Positions 1-8,781 of a stretch of DNA of 64,000 nt are shown piece after piece. Position 1 is the stretch's first letter. Each line of letters opens with the position of its first letter. The position numbers and the translations under genes were made by a program. The notes beneath the pieces are model-generated. The model was given only the letters and a program-made list of their open reading frames with translations. It was not told the DNA's origin and made no database searches. This DNA is from Saccharospirillum sp965652395 (GTDB lineage Bacteria > Pseudomonadota > Gammaproteobacteria > Pseudomonadales > Natronospirillaceae), in the NCBI GenBank assembly GCA_965652395.1, contig CBFGUW010000011.1:60940-124939 (forward strand). Reading direction: 5' to 3'.

Positions 1-486
1 GGGAAGGACCGTCGGCTCTTCCATCGTGCCATCGAAATTGGGCGCCCAATCCACCGTGCCCTGACCCAATTCCTCCAGCAACATGGCCGCGTTGGCATGC
101 AGCCGGGATTCGGTATAACGCATGGCTGCGAACGATTTGGGATCGTCCGGGGAGCCCCAGTTGCCCTGCCCGTCCACCAACGGATAACGATAGGAAAATG
201 ACTGGGCCATCAACACCATGGCCTCGTAGCAGGCGCTGTCGCCATGGGGATGGTATTTACCCAGGACATCGCCCACGGTACGGGCGGACTTCTTATACTT
301 GGCCGTGTTCTTAAGGCCCAGTTCGCTCATCGCATAGATGATGCGTCGCTGAACGGGTTTCAGGCCGTCGCCCAGATTCGGCAGGGCCCGGTCGAGAATG
401 ACGTACATGGAATATTCCAGATAGGCCTTCTCGGTGAATTGGCTCAGGGAAACCGTTTCGGTGTATTCGCTGGATTGATCGCTCAT
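1..486 (-). CDS. parC: DNA topoisomerase IV subunit A, N-terminal part (runs off window)
   Basis: ParC is the DNA-cleaving subunit of topoisomerase IV, which decatenates daughter chromosomes together with ParE. The 162 codons seen here run from ATG at 486 to the window edge, so the C-terminal part of the breakage-reunion domain and the beta-pinwheel are missing. The reading shows the GyrA/ParC winged-helix signature: LPNLGDGLKPVQRRIIYAM near residues 35-53, the quinolone-resistance region HGDSACYE with Ser84 and Glu88, and AAMRYTE, whose Tyr124 is the expected cleavage tyrosine. Both resistance-associated residues are the drug-sensitive type. ParC rather than GyrA is chosen from the short N-terminus and the TEKAYLEYSMYVI opening. 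The gene is divergent from the acylase gene at 729, with about 240 bases between them. Confidence 0.95.
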   Translation of the reverse strand, partial: MSDQSSEYTETVSLSQFTEKAYLEYSMYVILDRALPNLGDGLKPVQRRIIYAMSELGLKNTAKYKKSARTVGDVLGKYHPHGDSACYEAMVLMAQSFSYRYPLVDGQGNWGSPDDPKSFAAMRYTESRLHANAAMLLEELGQGTVDWAPNFDGTMEEPTVLP

Positions 487-728
487 GCGCTGTGTCGCCC
501 GGACAAAAATGGCATTAGTAAGCGCGCAAGTGTCGCAATTTCAACAGCTTATGACAATCCGGCGAGGATCGGACAATGACGGCCTTATTATTGAAGAAAC
601 CTGTCTGAGTGACCCCGCCAGGCTTGGTGGCGCCTAATAAACTGTGCAAGACTGGCCCTCGCTAAACGCTGGGAGGTTAACTTGTCACTGTGCCTTCCAC
701 GCCAAAAAAGACATTGAAGGAGTTTATC

Positions 729-3119
729 ATGGCGCTGTCACGCCCGATCCGATGGGTTCTGCGTACCTTTCTGTTTCTATTGGTTCTGAGCTGTGGCGGT
801 GTCGCCTGGATTTGGTGGCAGTTGGATGGCAGCTTGGCACAGCTGGAGGGCGACCTGGCACTTAACGGCCTCAATGATCGGGTGGTGGTGGAACGGGATG
901 CTCAGGGTATTCCCACCATCACGGCCAGCAACCGGCCGGACATCGCTTTTGCTCTCGGCGTACTGCACGCCCAAGAACGGTTCTTCCAAATGGACCTGCT
1001 GCGCCGTAATTCTGCTGGTGAACTGGCGGCTCTGGTGGGGCCCGCTGCCACTCGTTACGATACCCGAATCCGCGTTCATCAATTCCGTAAGCGAGCCCAA
1101 CAAGCCGCTGCGGCTATGGAGGATTCTTCCCGCCGTCTGCTGGAAGCCTATACCCAAGGCGTCAATGCCGGGCTGAACCATTTATCCAGCCCACCTTTCG
1201 AATATCGGCTGCTGAACACCACTCCGAGCCCCTGGCGGCCGGAAGACAGCCTGCTCACGCTGTACAGCATGTACCTTGACCTACAACCGGAATGGAATGA
1301 ACGCGAACGTTCTCTGGCGGTAATGAAAGACAGCCTGCCCGCGGACTGGTATGACTTTCTCACCCCCAAAGGCGGCGAATGGGATGCCCCCATGGAAGGC
1401 GAGCCTTACCAATGGGACGCCGTATTTCCACAAACACCTCTGGCTCAGCTGCAGAGTCAGGCAACCGCAACGTTGGACTGGCGCTACAGCGACTCGATTG
1501 AGATGGGCTCCAACAACTGGTCGGTAGCCGGCTCCAGAACCGAATACGGAACCGGCATGGTCGCCAACGATATGCATCTGAGCCTGAGTGTACCTAATAT
1601 CTGGTATCGCGCCTCCTGGTACCTCCCGGGAGGCGACAAACGACGCGTCACCGGGGCGACGCTGCCCGGTGCCCCCACTATGGTAGTGGGCTCCAACGAG
1701 CACATCGCCTGGGGTTTCACCAACTCCAATGGTGATTACCATGACAGCATCACGCTACAAACCAACGCTGAGAATACCGAGTACCTGACTCCCGATGGTT
1801 GGGAGGCCTTCCGCATGGAACGCGAAAAGATCACGGTCAAGGATGAGGAGCCGAGAGAACTGACCGTTCGCCTGACCCGCTGGGGGCCGGTCATTGGTGA
1901 GGATCATCTCGGCAACCTGACAGCGCTTCGCTGGGTGGCTCACGATGTTGAAGGCGCTAACCTGAACCTGGTCAACATGGAAAAGGCCAACACGGTCTAC
2001 GATGCTCTAAACATCGCCGCCACGGCGGGAGTACCGGGCCAGAACCTTAATGTGGTCGACAATCGCGGTAACCAGGCGTGGTCAATCATGGGGCGTATCC
2101 CCCGACGTTTTGGTTTTGAAGAGTCTGGGCTTTCAGCTGAGCTGCCAAGTGACTGGTCCACAGGCACACATGGCTGGAGCGGTTATTTAACCGCCTCCGA
2201 ATACCCGCAAATCATCAATCCAGAGCACGGCCGCATCTGGACGGCCAATGCCAGAATCGCCGGTGAACAGCTTAACCGTCTGGGTTGGGGGGATTACGCC
2301 CTGGGCGCGCGCCAGCAACAAATTCGTGACAGCCTGATGGCGAAAGAACGTTTTTCAGAAGAGGATTTCCTTAATATCCAAATGGATAACCGAGCGATAT
2401 TCCTGACACGATGGCAGCAACTTCTTTTGACCGTGCTCGATGATACTGTCGTCAGCGAATCCCCCGCACTGGCCCAACTAAGAAAGCAAATCGAGGGGTG
2501 GCAGGGCCGCGCCAGTAAAACATCCGTCGGGTACCTCATCGTAAAACGGTACAGAGAGGAAGTGATCGACCATACCATTGGCCGGGTTTACGACTATTTA
2601 GGCAACGCCGGTAGCGATTTCTGGCCCTGGCGTGTTGACAGTTTTCTGGAATACCCCGTTTGGGCACTGGTCAACCAACAACCGGAACGCCATGTACCGG
2701 CCGGGTTTGAAAGCTGGGAAGCCTTTCTAGTCGACATGGCGGACAGGGTGTACGCCGAGTTGACCGAGGACGGCACCCCTCTATCCCAACAGACCTGGGG
2801 CAAAGCCAACACTCTGAATATCACCCACCCGCTCAGCCAAGCGGTACCCTTTCTCGCCCAATGGCTGGACATGCCGGCGGAACCCATGGATGGTGACACC
2901 TATATGCCATTGGTCCAGGCGCCCTCGAGTGGAGCGTCAGAGAGAATGGTGGTTGCCCCCGGGCATGAAGAAAACGGAATTTTCCATATGGCGACCGGCC
3001 AAAGCGGCCACCCCATGTCACCCTATTTTGATTTGGGGCATAGGGACTGGGTGGAGGGTCGGCCCAGCAGCTTCCTACCGGGGCCAACCGAATGGACTCT
3101 GCACCTGACCCCTCGTTGA
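729..3119 (+). CDS. Penicillin acylase family N-terminal-nucleophile hydrolase
   Basis: This is a penicillin amidase family protein (796 aa), an Ntn hydrolase that self-cleaves into alpha and beta chains and hydrolyses amide bonds of acylated substrates such as beta-lactams or acyl-homoserine lactones. The beta-chain start motif GSNNWSV is present, making Ser261 the likely nucleophile. DRVVVERDAQGIPTITA and GVLHAQERFFQMDLLRR are typical of the alpha chain. A hydrophobic segment at about residues 8-27 suggests export or membrane anchoring. The ATG at 729 is preferred because GAAGGAG lies just upstream. An in-frame GTG at 690 would add 13 residues but has a poorly spaced ribosome site. The substrate cannot be told from sequence; quorum-quenching acylases and cephalosporin acylases share this fold. 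It converges on hemE with a 35-base gap. Confidence 0.9.
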   Translation: MALSRPIRWVLRTFLFLLVLSCGGVAWIWWQLDGSLAQLEGDLALNGLNDRVVVERDAQGIPTITASNRPDIAFALGVLHAQERFFQMDLLRRNSAGELAALVGPAATRYDTRIRVHQFRKRAQQAAAAMEDSSRRLLEAYTQGVNAGLNHLSSPPFEYRLLNTTPSPWRPEDSLLTLYSMYLDLQPEWNERERSLAVMKDSLPADWYDFLTPKGGEWDAPMEGEPYQWDAVFPQTPLAQLQSQATATLDWRYSDSIEMGSNNWSVAGSRTEYGTGMVANDMHLSLSVPNIWYRASWYLPGGDKRRVTGATLPGAPTMVVGSNEHIAWGFTNSNGDYHDSITLQTNAENTEYLTPDGWEAFRMEREKITVKDEEPRELTVRLTRWGPVIGEDHLGNLTALRWVAHDVEGANLNLVNMEKANTVYDALNIAATAGVPGQNLNVVDNRGNQAWSIMGRIPRRFGFEESGLSAELPSDWSTGTHGWSGYLTASEYPQIINPEHGRIWTANARIAGEQLNRLGWGDYALGARQQQIRDSLMAKERFSEEDFLNIQMDNRAIFLTRWQQLLLTVLDDTVVSESPALAQLRKQIEGWQGRASKTSVGYLIVKRYREEVIDHTIGRVYDYLGNAGSDFWPWRVDSFLEYPVWALVNQQPERHVPAGFESWEAFLVDMADRVYAELTEDGTPLSQQTWGKANTLNITHPLSQAVPFLAQWLDMPAEPMDGDTYMPLVQAPSSGASERMVVAPGHEENGIFHMATGQSGHPMSPYFDLGHRDWVEGRPSSFLPGPTEWTLHLTPR

Positions 3120-3154
3120 TCGAAGGGTCAGCGTCACCACCGCAGCCCGTTTAT

Positions 3155-4219
3155 TCAGCGATGATACTTGGGGCTTAACTCCACCACGGCTTCAACAAAG
3201 GCCCCGGCGTGGTCGGGGTCGACAAACTGATGAATGCCATGTCCAAGGTTGAACACATGGCCACTTCCCTTGCCGAACTCCGCGAGAATGCGCTCCACCT
3301 CTTCTCGAATACGGTCCGGCGAGGCATAGAGAACGGAAGGGTCCATATTGCCCTGCAACGCCACACGCTGGCCCACCCGACGGCGTGCATCGGCGAGCGA
3401 AGTGGTCCAGTCCAGACCCAAGGCGTCCGCACCGCTGTCCGCCATCGATTCCAGCCACTGACCACCGCCTTTGGTAAAGAGGATCACTGGGATGGTTCGC
3501 CCGTCATGACTCCGCTTCAGCCCCTTCACAATGCGGCTCATATAGGCCAAAGAGAATTCAGGGTAAACGGTGTGGCTGAGCACCCCGCCCCAGGTGTCAA
3601 AGATCTGCACCGCTTGGGCACCTGCGTCAATCTGGGCATTCAGATAGTCCGTTACCGCATCCGCCAATTTACCCAATAAAGCGTGTAGAACCTCTGGCTG
3701 CTCATAGAGCATCGCCTTGGCGAACCGGAAATCCTTGGAGCCGCCACCCTCGATCATATAGGTAGCCAACGTCCAGGGGCTGCCTGAAAAACCGATTAAC
3801 GGCACCCGGCCATTCAAAGCCCGGCGAATGGTGGATACGGCCTTCATAACGTAGCCAAGGTCAGTATTGGCATCCGGCTGGTGCAGTGCCTCCACATCGG
3901 CCATGGAGCGAACCGTTTTTTCGAATCGAGGGCCTTCCCCTGTTTCAAAATAGAGCCCCAGGCCCATGGCATCCGGGATGGTCAGAATGTCTGAAAATAG
4001 AATGGCCGCATCCAACGGATACCGATCCAGCGGCTGCAGCGTGACCTCACAGGCAAAGTCCGCGTTCTTGCACAGGCTCAGAAAATCCCCCGCCCGGGCC
4101 CGGCTTTCCCGGTACTCGGGCAGGTAGCGCCCTGCTTGCCGCATCATCCAAACCGGCGTACGGTCCACGGATTCACGCATAAGCGCACGCAGAAATCGGT
4201 CATTTTTCAGTTCAGCCAC
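3155..4219 (-). CDS. hemE: Uroporphyrinogen decarboxylase
   Basis: HemE (354 aa, the normal family length) decarboxylates the four acetate side chains of uroporphyrinogen III to give coproporphyrinogen III in cytoplasmic haem synthesis. Signature segments are visible: the N-terminal MMRQAGRYLPEYR substrate-site motif, AAILFSDILTIPDAMG, and GFSGSPWTLATYMIEGG. The C-terminal NLGHGIHQFVDPDHA is also typical. The start is a GTG at 4219, giving MAELKNDRFLRAL as in relatives. In pseudomonads hemE lies directly next to gltD. Here two extra genes separate them while hemE keeps the gltBD orientation. Confidence 0.97.
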   Translation of the reverse strand: MAELKNDRFLRALMRESVDRTPVWMMRQAGRYLPEYRESRARAGDFLSLCKNADFACEVTLQPLDRYPLDAAILFSDILTIPDAMGLGLYFETGEGPRFEKTVRSMADVEALHQPDANTDLGYVMKAVSTIRRALNGRVPLIGFSGSPWTLATYMIEGGGSKDFRFAKAMLYEQPEVLHALLGKLADAVTDYLNAQIDAGAQAVQIFDTWGGVLSHTVYPEFSLAYMSRIVKGLKRSHDGRTIPVILFTKGGGQWLESMADSGADALGLDWTTSLADARRRVGQRVALQGNMDPSVLYASPDRIREEVERILAEFGKGSGHVFNLGHGIHQFVDPDHAGAFVEAVVELSPKYHR

Positions 4220-4340
4220 AACATCGGTACCCCAAAAAAGAAAGTGCCCGCATTATACGCAGCCAGACCGCCACTGACGAACCCGGCACTGTGATAGACT
4301 GACCCATGTCATTCTTCCCCGCCCTACCCGGAGGCTAGCC

Positions 4341-4928
4341 GTGAATTTTCTTGGCCACTGGCTGTTCTCAGACCCAACCCCTGACGCCCTCATGGGCAGC
4401 CTCTGGCCGGATTTCGCAAAACGCCCATCGCCTGACGAGGTTTCAGAGGAATTTTTGGTACATTTCGACCGGCACCAGTGGCTGGATAGGGAGACGGATA
4501 CCACCCCAATATTGGAACCATTGCGGCAGGCGCTTAGGCCGAAGTTGAGGAAAACGACGCCCGTGGTGGTGGATATGTTGATTGATCATCACTTGGCGAA
4601 GCATTGGGGGGATTATCATCCCGAGAGTTTGAGGGCTTTCACTCAAGAGCGTTACCGCCTGGCACAGGCATTTAACCCCTCAATAGTGCCTTCACGGCTG
4701 GAAAAGACACTACACCTTATGTCCACCCAAGACTGGCTCTGCAACTATCGATTTGAAGGCGTTGTTCAGCGATCTTTAATTGGTATGTCACATAGGCTAC
4801 GAAAGGATAACCCGATGGCGGAAAAGGCGGAGTGGGCAGTACTTCAGGAGGTTTTATATTCTGGTGATATTAATGAATTTGTAGTTAAGTTGGTTAGGCA
4901 GGTATCTCAATTACGTGAAAAGTTTTAG
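4341..4928 (+). CDS. acpH: Acyl carrier protein phosphodiesterase (AcpH-like)
   Basis: This 195-aa protein matches the AcpH family, which removes the 4'-phosphopantetheine arm from holo-acyl carrier protein. Visible family traits are the N-terminal MNFLGHWLFSD, the early DF (GSLWPDFAKR), the mid-protein DHHLAKHWGDYHP (HD-like metal-site region), and the late LMSTQDWLCNYR with bulky aromatics. The start is GTG at 4341 behind GGAGG. Base composition changes sharply inside the gene: the 60-base line at 4381 has 39 G/C and the line at 4861 only 20, as if the 3' end had a different origin from the 5' end. It is divergent from hemE (121-base gap). The family assignment is by motif memory, with no structural check. 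Confidence 0.82.
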   Translation: MNFLGHWLFSDPTPDALMGSLWPDFAKRPSPDEVSEEFLVHFDRHQWLDRETDTTPILEPLRQALRPKLRKTTPVVVDMLIDHHLAKHWGDYHPESLRAFTQERYRLAQAFNPSIVPSRLEKTLHLMSTQDWLCNYRFEGVVQRSLIGMSHRLRKDNPMAEKAEWAVLQEVLYSGDINEFVVKLVRQVSQLREKF

Positions 4929-5209
4929 TTCTTCGACGTACCTGAAGAAAATGGATGATGGTGGTGATACGCAGTAGATCCTCTGGATAGTCGAAGGTCC
5001 ATCCCGAAGAGCCCCTCGGTCCTTGTTACTGGACTCTCGAGCCTGTGCCCGTATTTAAACCTAAGGCGTAAACATGAAGACTGTTTTGGAAAAGTCATAG
5101 TAATGTTTGTTTAAGAACCGACTCTTGTTCCTGGGATAATAAAGATATATCAAGAACAGGCCGGAGAAGGGCCAGCCAATAGGCTCCTTCTCCTAAACCA
5201 AATCGTGCC
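4929..5209. other. Intergenic stretch between acpH and the Ig-repeat lipoprotein
   Basis: A 281-base gap at the convergent 3' ends of two genes. A weak dyad (TTCTTC ... GAAGAA) lies just after the acpH stop at about 4930-4952. I see no coding frame, promoter or known RNA here. Confidence 0.4.
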
Positions 5210-7228
5210 TTAGTCCCTCACTTCAATTCGAACAGTGCCACCTTCCCCGTCAGGTGATGTAACCACTACTGTAATAAAGCCACGCGTCGGGGCAGCATTG
5301 TTGGATGTGTAGTTCACTGTAAAAGTTAAGTCTCCATTTATGACATAGTCTGTTTCAACTCCACCGTCAAAGGTTGCAGTCCCTTTAGTCGTAGCCACAG
5401 TCAAGCTGGTATTATCAGCTATAGGATTTCCACTAGCTCGACTTAATTCAATGTCCACCGAACCCGCGCCGCCGACTATAGAAGTCGAGCTCGTAGTAAT
5501 AGTAATAGGGTCGGTGAAGTAGCGAGCGACCATACTATAGGCATTAACAAGACCACTCGGGGTGGTTGCTTTTATTGTGAGCAACCCCACGATAGGACCT
5601 TCATCACCCTCTTCATATACAAATGAGAAGATATCAGGTGTTAACCTGCCGCCATCACTCACTAAGCTAACACTTGAATCCACCTCCCCGTTGTTAGCAG
5701 TAACCTCGATGCTGGTTCCTGTAGGCGCTTGATGGCCAAAGCTATCTTGGAGTGAAAAGTAATAGACCCCGCCCCCGTTTATTTCTGTCAGGGGGTCATT
5801 CAAGTTAGCCGAAGCCAAAGGAGTAATGGTCAGCCCTGAAGTCGCCATTACTACCTGCATTTGGTCCCAAACCTCAACGCCTTGGGCACAATGTCCAACT
5901 CCAATTGCCCCACTCGAACATGAATATCCTCGGAACATCGTCGAACTCGCAGTGTAGTCACCACTACCATCGTAGTCTACATACTCTTCCGAACCGTCAT
6001 TGTTGTAAGCCAGGTCAAAATTTCGATCATAAAACCTTTCCGGCGTAGATACCAGCGTGTCAGTTGAATCATAGAGCCCATCTATACCGATTGTCTCGGA
6101 ATCATGAAATGTATCTTCACCTGCGGTCCACGCGTGGATCGTTGTTAAACCATCGGAAGGCAATTGAGCGGGTCCACTATCTGGACGTTTGCCAGAACTG
6201 TTCCATTCCACTGTACAGCGTCCTTCGGACGTCAAACAGCTGGCGTCAATTTGCCCATACTCAGTCCAAAAACTGATAGGAGTCCCATCGGCAACCGGGT
6301 TTTTATTCTTATCCGATGCATGCACAGTGACACTTATGGGCTCAACCCGATTATAAGCTTCTGGAGCGAAGTTGTCAGAGTGAATGGAAAAGCTCTCATA
6401 GTCAGGAGGTCCGGTATTAACGGCGATTGGTGAAGAAGTTGTCTCAATCGTCTGACCGCCGGAGGTTGTGTGCCTGGCTATGACCCTGACGCTAGTGCCC
6501 AATGTCCCTGCTCGTACTCGGGCAATCACTCTGCCCTGGTCATCCGATGTGGCCGTAGTATTTACCAATTGCGGCTGACCACTACCTTGGATGCTCGACG
6601 TCAGTGAGAAACTAGCACTTTGGCCTACAACGACATTGCCAGACCCATCCCGTAAGACGAAGGTGACCGAAGCCACACTAGGCAGGCCCTCTACCCAGAA
6701 CCCGTTATAGGAGATAGATGGATCCGATACACTCTCAAACCCAATAGCACCTACGTCAGCAGGAGCGACCGTGACTTGGGCTGATGCAATGGCAGTATCA
6801 ACCCGCGCGGTAATCGTATCTTCACCAACACACCCCATGGCCCTGAACGTAGTTTGAGCCACTCCTCCAGATGTAATGATGGATGGAGAGCTAAACTCGG
6901 CTTTTTCATCCGCCACACATCCGGAGTTGAACTCAACCTCAAGCGGCACACCTTGATAAAGGGCATTGTTCTGTTCAGTATCAACCAAATTAACAGTAAC
7001 CTGGGTCTCCCCTCCTGCAGATAGATTACTCGCAGCCAGGGTTAATTTCCCACTTTGAAAACTCCCCCCAGAACCCGACCCCAGGGCCAATACAACACCT
7101 TCATCTGTAGTTGCATCACCGCCAGTACCACTGCCCTCGTCCGCCTCGCTTGAATTTTGAAATTCCCCTTCGCAGGCTGTCAAGGCCAACACAGCCAACA
7201 CCACGGCCCAGCTCTTCTTTTTTAACAT
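5210..7228 (-). CDS. Large surface lipoprotein with bacterial Ig-like (Big_1/invasin-type) repeats
   Basis: This is a 672-aa putative lipoprotein. MLKKKSWAVVLAVLALTAC is a lipoprotein signal with lipobox LTAC (Cys19), followed by an acidic Gly/Ser linker (about 20-55). The rest is beta-rich modules resembling Ig-like invasin repeats: roughly 55-150, 155-272, 280-400, 460-580 and 590-672. Each has a strand pattern such as VPLEVEF...GVAQTTFRA or PISFWTEYGQID. The role is not known; such proteins act as adhesins or cell-surface scaffolds. The start at 7228 is preceded by GGAG. The gene lies between gltD and hemE, where the usual synteny has nothing, suggesting an accessory insertion. No transporter partner is adjacent. 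Confidence 0.75.
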   Translation of the reverse strand: MLKKKSWAVVLAVLALTACEGEFQNSSEADEGSGTGGDATTDEGVVLALGSGSGGSFQSGKLTLAASNLSAGGETQVTVNLVDTEQNNALYQGVPLEVEFNSGCVADEKAEFSSPSIITSGGVAQTTFRAMGCVGEDTITARVDTAIASAQVTVAPADVGAIGFESVSDPSISYNGFWVEGLPSVASVTFVLRDGSGNVVVGQSASFSLTSSIQGSGQPQLVNTTATSDDQGRVIARVRAGTLGTSVRVIARHTTSGGQTIETTSSPIAVNTGPPDYESFSIHSDNFAPEAYNRVEPISVTVHASDKNKNPVADGTPISFWTEYGQIDASCLTSEGRCTVEWNSSGKRPDSGPAQLPSDGLTTIHAWTAGEDTFHDSETIGIDGLYDSTDTLVSTPERFYDRNFDLAYNNDGSEEYVDYDGSGDYTASSTMFRGYSCSSGAIGVGHCAQGVEVWDQMQVVMATSGLTITPLASANLNDPLTEINGGGVYYFSLQDSFGHQAPTGTSIEVTANNGEVDSSVSLVSDGGRLTPDIFSFVYEEGDEGPIVGLLTIKATTPSGLVNAYSMVARYFTDPITITTSSTSIVGGAGSVDIELSRASGNPIADNTSLTVATTKGTATFDGGVETDYVINGDLTFTVNYTSNNAAPTRGFITVVVTSPDGEGGTVRIEVRD

Positions 7229-7298
7229 CGACTTCGCTCCATTAAGGGAGTTATTTCTAATCTACATTGATAAGATATGTCTTTAGCTAGTATCAAGC

Positions 7299-7327
7299 AA
7301 AAAAAAACGGCGCCTAGCGCCGTTTTT
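7299..7327 (-). terminator. Rho-independent terminator of the gltBD operon
   Basis: An 11-bp stem built on ACGGCGC-CTA-GCGCCGT is flanked by a run of A (7299-7307), which reads as a long U tract on the minus strand, and by T5 on the other side. It sits 18 bases past the gltD stop and could work in both directions. Confidence 0.88.
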
Positions 7328-7344
7328 CAATACTTTGACACCTG

Positions 7345-8763
7345 TCACACTTCAAGGTAGTCCAAAATACCTTCAGCCGCTTGTCGTCCTTCATATATAG
7401 CCGTAACAACCAAATCGGAGCCTCTCACCATATCACCCCCTGCGAAAATCTTCTCGTTGCTGGTCTGGAAGGCAAATTCCTGTTTTTCGGGAGCCTTAAC
7501 CCGTTTCCAGTCATCCAGATCGATTCGGTGGTCGCCAAACCAGTCCGCAGGGCTGGGCTGGAAGCCGAAGGCGATGATAACGGCATCGGCGGGCAATACC
7601 TCTTCAGAGCCTGGAACTGGCTCGGGGCGGCGGCGACCGTTCTCATCTGGCTCGCCAAGCTTGGTGGTGATCAGTTTGATGCCTTCCACTCTGCCGTCGC
7701 CAATGATTTCGACCGGCTGGCGGTTAAACAGAAACTGCACCCCTTCTTCTTTGGCATTGGCCACTTCACGACGGGAACCGGGCATATTGGCTTCGTCCCG
7801 ACGATAAGCACAGGTCACACTGGCGGCCTGTTGGCGAATGGAGGTTCGGTTGCAGTCCATCGCGGTGTCGCCACCGCCCAGAACCACGACCCGCTTACCT
7901 TCCAGGTTCACGTAGTCTGCTTCGTCTTTTTCCCAACCCCGACAGTGGTTAACGTTGGAGATCAGGAAGGGCAATGCCTCGTGAACCCCTTCCAGGTCCT
8001 CGCCAGGCAAACCGCCGCGCATAGAAGTATAGGTACCCATGCCCATGAAGACAGCATCGTACTCATCGTAGATGTCCTGGAAGTCAATGTCGGTGCCGAT
8101 GTCGGTGTTCAAGCGGAATTCCACGCCCATCTCTTCGAACACTTCACGACGCTTGGTCATGATGGACTTTTCGAGCTTGAATTCGGGAATACCAAAGGTA
8201 AGCAGGCCGCCGATTTCCGGGTAACGGTCGAATACCACCGGCTTCACACCATTACGAACCAACACATCCGCGCACCCCAATCCGGCCGGGCCAGCGCCTA
8301 TGACGGCTACTTTCTTGTCGGTCCAGGTGACTTTTGACAGGTCCGGCTTCCAGCCCATGGCAAAAGCGGTATCGGTAATGTATTTCTCCGCATTACCGAT
8401 GGTGACGGCCCCAAAACCATCGTTCAGGGTGCAGGCACCCTCGCAGAGGCGGTCCTGCGGGCATACCCGGCCACACACCTCGGGCAGGGAGTTGGTCTGA
8501 TGGCTCAACTCCACCGCCTCAAGCACATTGCCTTCGCTGACCAGCTTCAACCAGTTGGGAATGTAGTTGTGCACCGGGCATTTCCATTCGCAATAGGGGT
8601 TGCCGCAATGCAAACACCGGTGGGATTGCTCGGCAGCCTGTTTCTGAGCGAATGGCTCATAGATTTCCACAAACTCGTGTTTGCGAGTGTGTATGTCTTT
8701 TTTAGCCGGTTCCCGGCGTCCGACGTCCAGGAACTGAAAATCGTTGTTCAAACGCTGTGTCAT
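7345..8763 (-). CDS. gltD: Glutamate synthase (NADPH) small subunit
   Basis: GltD (472 aa) is the flavoprotein beta subunit of NADPH-GOGAT. It takes electrons from NADPH through FAD and Fe-S centres to GltB for reductive transfer of glutamine amide nitrogen to 2-oxoglutarate. The N-terminal Fe-S region has HRCLHCGNPYCEWKCP and CGRVCPQDRLCEGAC. The FAD-binding GAGPAGLGCADVL and NADPH-binding VVVLGGGDTAMDC Rossmann motifs follow. The ATG at 8763 is preferred: GGAGGA is ideally spaced there and gives MTQRLNNDFQF, like homologues. An ATG two codons earlier (8769) touches the ribosome site. The gene is 18 bases downstream of gltB and ends in a clear terminator. Confidence 0.97.
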   Translation of the reverse strand: MTQRLNNDFQFLDVGRREPAKKDIHTRKHEFVEIYEPFAQKQAAEQSHRCLHCGNPYCEWKCPVHNYIPNWLKLVSEGNVLEAVELSHQTNSLPEVCGRVCPQDRLCEGACTLNDGFGAVTIGNAEKYITDTAFAMGWKPDLSKVTWTDKKVAVIGAGPAGLGCADVLVRNGVKPVVFDRYPEIGGLLTFGIPEFKLEKSIMTKRREVFEEMGVEFRLNTDIGTDIDFQDIYDEYDAVFMGMGTYTSMRGGLPGEDLEGVHEALPFLISNVNHCRGWEKDEADYVNLEGKRVVVLGGGDTAMDCNRTSIRQQAASVTCAYRRDEANMPGSRREVANAKEEGVQFLFNRQPVEIIGDGRVEGIKLITTKLGEPDENGRRRPEPVPGSEEVLPADAVIIAFGFQPSPADWFGDHRIDLDDWKRVKAPEKQEFAFQTSNEKIFAGGDMVRGSDLVVTAIYEGRQAAEGILDYLEV

Positions 8764-8781
8764 GCTCATTCCTCCGTCGGA

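Noticed and set aside
690..728. Upstream GTG start for the acylase gene
   Set aside because: Poor spacing to GGGAGG; the ATG at 729 has a better ribosome site and membrane anchor.
3106..3130. Dyad between the acylase gene and hemE
   Set aside because: TGACCC/GGGTCA with a mismatch and no T-run; too weak to call a terminator.
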